From assembly GCF_022539665.2 (NCBI RefSeq), contig NW_026712553.1, positions 1 through 64,000 on the forward strand: a stretch of DNA of 64,000 nucleotides. Direction: 5' to 3'. The notes beneath the pieces were generated by a model. That model was not told the origin of the DNA. It saw only the letters and a list, made by a program, of their open reading frames with translations, and searched no databases. The position numbers were made by a program, and so were the translations under genes. Shown piece by piece: positions 55,885 to 64,000 of this stretch (its first letter is position 1; every line of letters starts with the position of its first letter). The stretch is from Daphnia carinata. Its lineage: Eukaryota > Arthropoda > Branchiopoda > Diplostraca > Daphniidae.

Positions 55885-58800
55885 TCAAGGGTCGTAGTCT
55901 TTCAACCATCCAGGGCGTTTTGTCCTTCTCCCTACTCTTGTTGTGGTTATGGGCGTAGCTGGCTGGGGCTCCTCTTCCGATTCGGACGTGGAAGGGTTGC
56001 TCGAGGAAGACGATGATGACGATTCATCGGCTTCTACGCTGACTGACTCATCCCACTCAGCATCAGTCCTACCGTGAAAGCGGCGCAATTGGCAGCAATG
56101 CGCGTTGAAGCTTCTGTAAGTTAGCCTCTTCCTGTTTGCTGGCAGGTCTTCGACGAGATAGGTTGTCTCTGACACTTTGCGGACAACTTGGAAGGGACCA
56201 ACGAACTTGGGGAGGAATTTCTTCGTTGCATTCTTCTTCCTGGGTTTCCGACGTACGAGGACGAGGTCGCCGCGGCGAAGTTCAGGTTCTGGCCTTCGAG
56301 TACGGTCCACTCGTTCTTTCACCTTGCGCTGCTTCTTTAAAATGCGCAGCCTTACCGACGTTCTCAAATCTGAGACACGCGAGCTAAAAACATCGTGTGA
56401 CTCTTGTTGCTCCACTGGCCACGGAAAAAGGTTTTCAATGGCTAATACAGGGGCGCGACCATTGACCAACTCGAACGGAGTGGTTTCGGTCGTGGCTTGG
56501 CGTGCGGTGTTGATGGCATAAGTTGCCGCAGATAGGTGTGAATCCCAGCCGGTATGGTCCTCGTTGACAAAGGCGCAAAAAGCTAGCGTCAGGGTGCGAT
56601 TTACTCGCTCAACCAACCCATTTGTTTCCGGGTGTTCCGCTGTCGCAAGGATGTGCTTCACGTTCCACCGGGCAACCCATTCAGCAAACATCTGCGACGT
56701 GAAGGCCGTCCCTTGGTCACTGATGATGCGACGCGGTGTTCCATGTCGAAAAACGACGTTAGTTTCAAGGAACGAAGTGACAAATTGCGTCGACGTATCG
56801 GGAACGGCGGCGACTTCGACCCACTTGGATAAATAGTCGATCGCGACTATAATGTGACGATGTCCTGAAGCAGTAGGCTTAAACGGACCTAAGTGGTCGA
56901 TTCCAATCAGCTCGAATGGCGCAGAGGGTGGTTCGATGGGTTGTAGTTTGCCAACCACCTGACCGATCGCATGTTTATGTGTCTGACAGAAAGAACAAGA
57001 CATAACGAATATTTTAACACTACTTGCCAGCCGTGGCCACCAAAACCTACTCTTAATTTTTGCTAAGGTTCTTTCAATACCCTGGTGCCCAGATGAGGGG
57101 AGATCATGACACGCTTCTAAAATCTTTCTATGGAGAATGGAGGGAACAACAAGGAGGAATTTCTTGCCAGAGCGTCTATTTTCCTTAAATAAAACTTAAC
57201 CGCGAATAACGAATTCTTGCGAAATTTTACAGGGAGTAGGGGTGTCTAAGGCTACAAAAATTTTTCTCAGCTGGCCGTCTTGCTGCTGCAAGAGGGCGAG
57301 CTCTCGTGAGGCAAAACCCATTTCGGGCTCTCTAACGGTCGCACAGATTGTCTCGGAATCCTGGGCTGTTGTCAGGACTTCAACCGGATTTCTAGACAGT
57401 GTGTCTGCGACGATATTGTCGGTCCCTTTCAGGTGTTCAATCGTGAAATTGAACTCCTGCAGTTCGAGAACCCATCTCACAAACTTCCCCTTCAAATCTT
57501 TCTTCCCCATCATCCACTTTACGGCGGAGCTATCCGTCTTGACAAAAAAGTGTCTACCATAGCCATAGGTGCGCAACTTTTTCAGCGCCCACATCACCGC
57601 CAAGCACTCCAACTCATTGGCGTGATAGCGCGTTTCAGTATCCGACAGCCCCCTGCTGATGAAAGTCACAGGTCGGTGTCCTTCACCAGCATCTTGTGTC
57701 AATACTGCTCCAAGTCCAGTCTGGCTTGCGTCGGTCTGAATGGTGACTTCCAGAGCATCATCGAAATGGGCCAGAACAGGAGCAGTCGTGAGATGCTCAA
57801 TGATACTGTTCTTTGCGCCTTCATGACGCTCCGTCCACCTCCACTCAGAATTCTTTTTGAGGAGTGCGTGCAAAGGGTGAGCCAATGCCGCAAAATCTGA
57901 GACAAAACGCCGATAGTACGACGCGAGTCCCAGAAATCCTCGTAGCGACTTCAAATTCATCACAAGCATACACGTTAAGGCGCGCACCTTCTATCCTTCC
58001 GGGCGGATTCCTTCCGCATCGATAATATGTCCTAAATGGGACACCTTGGCGGCTCCGAAAACGCATTTTCCGATGTTGAGGGTCAAATTTGCTCTCTCTA
58101 GGGCGGTTAATACCAGCTCTAGGCGTGCCAAGTGCTCCTCGAACGTTCGCCCAAACACTAATATGTCGTCTAGATAAACTAGACACATGTGCCACTTCAA
58201 CCCGGCCAAAACACGATCCATCAAGCGCTGGAATGTCGCAGGAGCGTTGCACAACCCAAATGGCAAGCGCGTGAACTGGTAGAGACCATCGGGAGTGACA
58301 AACGCGGTCTTCTCCCGGTCCTCTAAGGCTACGGGCACCTGCCAATACCCACTCGCGAGGTCCAAACATGAGAAAAATTGAGCGCCGGCGAGTCTGTCCA
58401 AGACATCGTCAATCCGAGGCATTGGATAGACGTCGCGCTTAGTCACTGCGTTAAGGCGCCGAAAATCGATACAGAACCGATAATCCCCCGACTTTGCCTT
58501 GCGGACTAGGACAACGGGGGAACTCCAAGGGCTAAAAGATCCCTCCACCACCCCGTCTTCTAACATTTCTTCTACTTTGTCGGCAATAACCTGACGCTTA
58601 AACGCCGACACTCTATATGGCGCCGATTTAATGGGACGCTCATCTCCCGTGTCAATGTGGTGGACAACCTCTGTGGTGTGACCAATATGCCTTTTAGACG
58701 GCGGGAAGCAGGCTCGCTTACGCTCGAGCATTATCAGTAACGCTTTCCGTTGGGAAGGATCTAATCCTTCCCCGACTTTCACTTGCGAATTGAGTTCGAC

Positions 58801-59957
58801 CTCTTGCTCTTCCGGGTGCACGGTGGGACACACCTCCGAGAACCTGTCTGTAATTGTGCACAGTACAGCGTCTTCATCCATCTCAACGGCACAAAAGAAA
58901 TGCCGTCTTTTCAGGCGTAATTCCACGGGGGAAAAATTAACAAGGGGAATTTCCGTTAGCCCATTATGGACAGAGACAACGCTCGCGGGTATCACCCATT
59001 CCTTCCCCGGCTTCGCACAGCAGTTAAATTTGACATATGCTGTCCCCGATATATGTCCGACGACAACCTCCCCCTTACGAAAACGAGCGAGTTGGGTGGA
59101 ACTAGCTGGAGTCCATCCGCTTTTACAGGCATCCAGCCCCGTCGTTTTGATGGCGATTCTTCCGCGAAAGACTCTATGAGCCCATCGCTAACGTCAAGAT
59201 ATTCCTCATTCCTTCGTTCTTCCTCCAAAAAATTTTCCTCCCTCCCCATCTCCTCGTTAATTATATACACTTCTTCCGACCATCGCACCTTCTTTTTCTC
59301 CTTCGTCAAAACTTCCTCTCTCTTACTTCCTTCGCCCTCTTCGACTTCCCTGCACCCCTGACTTAAATCTCCCTCAATTAATGCTATATCCTCCCTTTTT
59401 ACATCCTTTTCTTCTACGTTACTTTTCTCCCTTACTAAATCTAAATCCCTATTTTCCTGTGCCACTACCCCCTTATTTTCCTTCACAACTAACCCTTCCC
59501 TGACTAATTCAATTCTCTTTCCCCTTACTACAATGTTAGTTTTACTATTTACAATCCAGTCGACACCCAAGATTAGTGCGAAGGGAGCGGTCCTTAGAAC
59601 GGTTACGGACGGTAGGGTTACACAGCTGTCCTTCCATTTGATGGATAAGGGTAAGGACACCTCTACTCGCACAACCTTGTTGTCGACTCCCCTTAACTTA
59701 GTTTTTGTGACTTTACGCAGCGGATCTAAAAACTTACGGACGACGCTTAGCCGCACGGCACTGACGCTAGCACCCGAGTCGACAAGTGCTACTACTTCTC
59801 CTACACTTTTTATCCACACCTTGATAAGAGGCAAGGCTGGGCGACTTTCAGTCACAAAAAATCCCTTCAAGGGCGCCATTGCCCTCGACGCACTACCCCG
59901 TCGTTTTTTGTCGGACAATCTCTGGCGATATGACCATGCCGATTGCAGGCATAACAC
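55885..59957 (-). pseudogene. pol: Gypsy-1 pol, copy B, multiply broken
   Basis: Protease, RT, RNase H and integrase are recognisable as in copy A, but with three breaks. A two-base insertion near 59050 (GATATATGTCC versus GATATGTCC) shifts frame between protease and RT. The TAG at 57991-57993 is shared with copy A. A T-to-A change at 57196-57198 makes TAA in the connection before integrase. Catalytic motifs themselves (YLDD, SDQGTAF, GLVERVNRT) are unchanged. The additional breaks show that this copy decayed further after duplication. Confidence 0.9.
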
Positions 59958-61072
59958 AACCTCGGTGGTGGGCCTCTTGGGACAAATCCTCCACCTTCCC
60001 CTCGCTGAACGTTAGGGTTCGAATTAACCGTAAGCCGTGATAACGATGTAGAAATTTGGCTCACCAACCTGTCTCCCAAGTTTTGAAAGAGGGCGGTCAA
60101 ATCTGGCGTCGATGGAGCAACATTCGTCGGAGGCGCTGTTAGAACAGGTTCCGTTGTTAACATTGGGGTGGGTACACTTGGTATTGCGGGAGTTAAACCA
60201 AGTTGCTCAAGGTCGCGAAGTCGTGCTAGGAAAGCCGTGAAATCTACTGGTACCGGTGACGTTAGAGCTGCGACGTAGATGGGGTTTGCGAGACCTCGTA
60301 ACAACAATTTGATGACATCCGCCTCAGGTAGTGCAACGGGACAACGAAGGCAAAGCCGACGCTTGTCCAACGCGTACTCAAGACACGACTCCCCCGACTT
60401 TTGCGTTCGCGCTTCCACAAGCGAGCTCCACTCTAAAAACGATAGTGTACGCGCGAAATTGACAACCAACGCGGCCGACCAAAGCGCCCAGGTATCATAA
60501 AGATGGCCCGTCTGTACGTGCCATTGGGAGGCGGTCCCTTCAAGACGGGTTACAGCCACCAGGAGACGGTTCTCCTCGGTCCAGCCTTCAAGACCGGCTA
60601 CCCTCTCGACATGGTCGATGAAGCCCTGCACTTCCTCACCTACAGCACCCGAAAAGCGCGGTATCGAACCTACAGCAATTGTTGACGGGTGAGCATTTCG
60701 TGCAGCTGGTATCGCGGCAGCAAGGGCTTGGATAGCCTCGTTGTTTTGCTGTTGTTGTGCGTGGATGATGCCGACGAGCTGGGCAACTTGATCTTGCCTC
60801 GCCGCACCATCAGCCGCTGCGACTTCCGCGAACCGATTAAGAGCCACAATCAGCTCTGCATTGTCTGCCATGTTTATCGGTGTTGGCTCTGCTCCCGTAA
60901 TAACAAATTCGGATTTCTGACACCTCGTTTTCGTTGTAGGCGGACGCGGTACTGGGCGGACGATACGAGCCCTTGCGGACGGATTACGAGCAGATTCTCT
61001 CGGGGTCCGAAGATAGTATTCGGGTTCGAAACCGTAAAAGGGGTCTGTAATGTCGGTATCCAAATCCGACAT
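59867..61072 (-). CDS. gag: Gypsy-1 gag, copy B
   Basis: 401 residues from ATG 61072, intact. It differs from copy A by Glu for Val in the LEGWTEENRLL segment and small changes near NPNVQRGEGGG. The CCHC knuckle and RRGQWRP end are kept. Confidence 0.9.
   Translation of the reverse strand: MSDLDTDITDPFYGFEPEYYLRTPRESARNPSARARIVRPVPRPPTTKTRCQKSEFVITGAEPTPINMADNAELIVALNRFAEVAAADGAARQDQVAQLVGIIHAQQQQNNEAIQALAAAIPAARNAHPSTIAVGSIPRFSGAVGEEVQGFIDHVERVAGLEGWTEENRLLVAVTRLEGTASQWHVQTGHLYDTWALWSAALVVNFARTLSFLEWSSLVEARTQKSGESCLEYALDKRRLCLRCPVALPEADVIKLLLRGLANPIYVAALTSPVPVDFTAFLARLRDLEQLGLTPAIPSVPTPMLTTEPVLTAPPTNVAPSTPDLTALFQNLGDRLVSQISTSLSRLTVNSNPNVQRGEGGGFVPRGPPPRLCYACNRHGHIARDCPTKNDGVVRRGQWRP
59903..59909 (-). 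promoter_or_regulatory. -1 frameshift heptamer A_AAA_AAC, copy B
   Basis: Same heptamer in the gag frame as at 11712-11718. Confidence 0.8.
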
Positions 61073-61979
61073 GCAGAAACACCGTAAGCGAGAAAAAAAA
61101 CGAAAAAGAGAAGGGACTAAATGCCACAAAAATCAAAGTAAAAAAAAAACGACTCCAAAGTCCAAGAGAAAAAAACAAAAACAAAACAAGTGCCAACAAA
61201 GAGCACTTATTCAACGGGTCTCACTTCAAGACCAAAAGATGGTCAGACCAGCAACAAATAAAAGATGTTGAGCTCAAAAAAAAAAAAAAAAATTGCGAGC
61301 AAGGCTCAACAAAACAAAACAAAAAAGAAAATTTCAAAAAAATATCCTCTGTACATGAGAGGAACACACAAAAAAAACGATGCCGTCAAAAGCGAGCAAC
61401 AGGCCGTAAGCAAAAAAAAAAGAGAAAGGCCCTACGTCACGGCTTCGCACCGAAGTTCTTTTCTTGCCCTTAAAAAAAAAGGAGGGCAACCAAGAAGAAC
61501 TTCTCAAAACGTGATGCGTACTGCCGATATGGTCGCTCAAAAAAAAAAAGGGACAAGAGAGAAAACAAAAACAAAAATGTCTCTCGACCAAAACGTGTGG
61601 GCCGTCCCAAAAAGAGGGAAAAAAAGAAGACGGAACGCACCACACAAAGCGGCAAGAGGTATGCCGAAAAGAAAAGAAAAATACACTTCCAACTACACAC
61701 AGTAAAAAAAAAACATGCACTGGAATTGTTTATTTTAATAGCCCTTGGCTATAGGTAACAGGGGTAGAAATACTTACCTGTACCGTTCCTCCACTCTTCA
61801 ACAAAGACGTCGCGGCGGGATGGGATCCACTCCCCTTCGGCGCCGGTAAAGACAATCCACGATGGCGGCGACCAGGTACGTGAAAATTTCCTTCTCACGT
61901 GGGCGGTATGCGGGTCCGATGTAGGCGACTTTGTAAAAGTCGTTCGATGGCCTGTTGAGATCCCTCTTCTGACACCAAA
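61073..61979 (-). other. Gypsy-1 5' leader, copy B
   Basis: A-rich on the plus strand. Homopolymer lengths differ from copy A (for example the A run at 61277-61291 is shorter). The PBS (TGGTGTCAGAAGAGGG on the element strand) lies at 61962-61977. Confidence 0.6.
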
Positions 61980-62436
61980 TGTTACAGTTTCTTGATTTAT
62001 ACCAACAAACTGACACATTTATACATACAAAACACATTATTCAAGACACGTACACGACACTATAACACAGACATTCAACAAAGCCATTCAACACAATTCA
62101 TACACACACATACAACAAGGCATTCAACACAATTATACACACAATACTTACAACACATATACTAATTTACACTCACGTCGCGAAGGGAAGCCAGCAATCC
62201 AGCAAAGCTCCTTCTTAAGGACTAACGCGAGGGCGGCCAGCCAACGGCAGAGCCCCCTCTTAACGTCCTGTCGGATCTCGGGCCAAATCCCGAGTCCCAG
62301 AGTAAGTGAAAGAGAGGCCTGAGGTCGACTCCCGTTCGACCTGACCTCTATGGAAAAGGAAGTGAAGTAACAAAGTTGGGGACAGATGGCAGCACTTGGA
62401 ACACATGACAGACAAAAGAGGGCAATAATTGCAACA
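61980..62436 (-). repeat. Gypsy-1 5' LTR, copy B
   Basis: 457 bp, TGTTGC...TAACA on the element strand. Flanked outside by CTGTGTAAATGC. Confidence 0.9.
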
Positions 62437-62940
62437 CTGTGTAAATGCAAACTGGAAAAAATATTTACATTTCATTTTGCTATTCAATTAAATAGCGAAA
62501 GATAAATACATTTTAAACACAACAACTTGTGGAAGTTAGTCCACAACTCAACAATGCTTGTGGACTAACGCAATGAATAAATGCGACTTTGTGCTAAGCG
62601 ACTGTATAAATAAATTCATTGCAATTTTACGAAGAACCATGATATATTTCCCACAAAGGTCATAATGCACAAGTCTGTTCAGAAATTACGATGTTGTACG
62701 AACACTAATTAAAATCGCCTTCATCCGCTTTATGTAATAAAAACTAAAAACACGTAGATTGAGTAACGACATAATAGCTGTATTCAATATTTCAGGTATA
62801 AACCAAATGCGTATGGGGCGACTAGTTATTGCATAAACACAATGCAGGGAAATACTCATTTTGGAACGAGGGCAGCCAATAATAAAACAAGATCTAATTA
62901 TTTTTAACTATTGAGCTTGACGGACAACGTATTTTTACGA
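62437..62940. other. 3' flank of gene C, copy B
   Basis: Counterpart of 14249-14749, with a three-base insertion (GTCTGTTCAGAA versus GTCTCAGAA). No gene. Confidence 0.6.
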
Positions 62941-64000
62941 TTAATAATACCTGGGACGCTCAGTGTAATAGCTTGGTGCAGCATACGGTGTGGTGTAGTA
63001 CTCGGGGGCCGTTGTAGTATAGTATTGGGGAGCCTCAGTGAAGTAAGATGGAGCTGCGTAAGTTGTGGTGTAGTATTCTGCTTTCTTGATGTAGTACTCC
63101 GAGGCTTTCGTCATGTAGTATTCAACAGCCTTGGTGGTGTAGTATTGCGGAGCCTCGGTGTAATAAGCCGGGGCAGCGTAGGTAGTGGCGTAGTACTTGG
63201 GGGTTTCGGAATAGTAGCTCGGAGCAGCATACGTTGTGGTGTAGTATTCCGGCGCCTTGGTGGTGTAGTATTGCGGAGCCTCAGTCTGGTAATACTTGGG
63301 AGCTGCAGTGTAGTAAGCCGGGGCAGTGTACGTTGTGGTGTAGTATTCAGCCTTCTGTGTGTAATACTCCGGGGCTTTAGTCGTGTAGTATTCAGGAGCC
63401 TTTGTGGTGTAGTATTCAGGAGCTTCGGTGTAATAAACTGGAGCAGCATACGTGGTGGTGTATTGTGGCGCCTCAGTCGGGTAGTAGCTTGGGGCTGAGT
63501 AATACTTGGTAGCTTCGGTGTAGTAAGCTGGAGCGGCGTACGTTGTGGTGTAGTACATGGGAGGCTCGGTATAGTAGCTTGGCGCAGCATATGTTGTGTA
63601 CTCGGGAGCCTTTGTAGTGTAGTACTGAGGAGCCTCACTGTAATAGGCTGGAGCGGCGTAAGTCGTGGTATAGTATTCAGCAGCCTTCGTGGTGTAGTAT
63701 TGAGGAGCCTCTGTGTGGTAAGACGGGGCAGCATAAGTTGTGGTGTAGTAGCTAGGTTCCACGTAGTACGAAGGAGCAGTCGTTGGGTAGTAACTTAGAG
63801 CAGCGTAAGACTTCGGGGCTTCAGCGTAGTATGCAGGCTCAGCATAGTAAGACGGGGCAGCTACGGGGTAGTATGTTGGAGCCACGTAGTACTTGGGCGC
63901 CTCTGTCGTGGTGTAGTACGACACAGTTGTTGTGTAGCTCGGAGCTGAGTAATATTTTGAGGCCTCAGTGTAGTAAGACGGAGAAGCGTAGGTTGTGGTG
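62941..64000 (-). CDS. Tyrosine-rich repeat protein gene C, copy B, cut by window edge
   Basis: Open from the window edge to the TAA at 62941, same repeats as 14750-15939 with a few substitutions (for example Thr for Ala in a YYTAAPKYYQ repeat). The 5' part lies beyond the window, so whether this copy keeps a signal-peptide exon cannot be told. Confidence 0.6.
   Translation of the reverse strand, partial: TTTYASPSYYTEASKYYSAPSYTTTVSYYTTTEAPKYYVAPTYYPVAAPSYYAEPAYYAEAPKSYAALSYYPTTAPSYYVEPSYYTTTYAAPSYHTEAPQYYTTKAAEYYTTTYAAPAYYSEAPQYYTTKAPEYTTYAAPSYYTEPPMYYTTTYAAPAYYTEATKYYSAPSYYPTEAPQYTTTYAAPVYYTEAPEYYTTKAPEYYTTKAPEYYTQKAEYYTTTYTAPAYYTAAPKYYQTEAPQYYTTKAPEYYTTTYAAPSYYSETPKYYATTYAAPAYYTEAPQYYTTKAVEYYMTKASEYYIKKAEYYTTTYAAPSYFTEAPQYYTTTAPEYYTTPYAAPSYYTERPRYY

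Larger units (their letters stand above)
54215..62436 (-). mobile_element. Three-LTR tandem Gypsy-1 array, copy B
   Basis: On the minus strand: LTR (61980-62436), leader, gag, broken pol, 3' region, LTR (54945-55401), a 344-bp deleted internal region with its own primer binding site, and a diverged LTR (54215-54600). The middle LTR serves both as 3' LTR of the long element and as 5' LTR of the short one. No clear target duplication was found at the outer ends. Confidence 0.85.
47454..64000. repeat. Segmental duplication, copy B
   Basis: Counterpart of 1-15809, continuing past the window end. It keeps the Gypsy-1 3' end and LTR that copy A lacks, and lacks the SLC38A10-like sequence. Confidence 0.95.

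Overview
The window reads as nuclear DNA of an arthropod, most likely a branchiopod crustacean such as Daphnia (inference). The evidence is short GT-AG introns, minus-strand genes coding for tyrosine/threonine-rich YYTTTYAAP-type repeats, Gypsy LTR retrotransposons, and animal genes (RNA polymerase III large subunit, DNAJC12, SLC38A10, VDAC) recognised from conserved motifs. No bacterial genes, CRISPR arrays or rRNA genes were seen.

Layout. Bases 1-15809 and 47454-64000 are two nearly identical copies (A and B) of a segmental duplication. Each carries a small unrecognised locus, three tyrosine-rich genes or remnants on the minus strand, a MITE-like dimer, an ankyrin-like exon and a Gypsy element (Gypsy-1, minus strand). 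They differ at 6766-7665 versus 54213-55856. Copy A has part of an SLC38A10-like pseudogene fused to a Gypsy-1 that lacks its 3' LTR. Copy B has a three-LTR tandem Gypsy-1 array. A third partial copy of the MITE/ankyrin/SLC38A10 block lies at about 32812-36607. Between 15940 and 17653 lie fragments of VDAC, DNAJC12 and SLC38A10. The DNAJC12 and SLC38A10 fragments match 32096-36607 with about 3.7 kb deleted.

A structurally complete, young LTR retrotransposon (Gypsy-2) occupies 18290-30333 on the plus strand. It has 693-bp LTRs with one difference seen and a CTAT target duplication. Its gag carries a 343-codon ORF overprinted in another frame. Two canonical -1 slippery heptamers link gag, nucleocapsid and pol. 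A GC-richer extra ORF sits between its own TATA box and an AATAAA/poly(A) tract, and an env-like membrane glycoprotein follows. It is inserted between two tRNA-like units.

From 38261 to 42726 lies an RNA polymerase III largest-subunit (RPC1) paralogue. Its 17 exons join in frame to 1114 residues, but about 275 N-terminal clamp residues are missing, and the first catalytic aspartate of NADFDGD is histidine. It looks like a catalytically dead derivative or a very young pseudogene.

The picture is a repeat-rich, rearranging accessory region. Part of the near-identical duplication could be an assembly artefact (haplotype copies), which the sequence alone cannot exclude.
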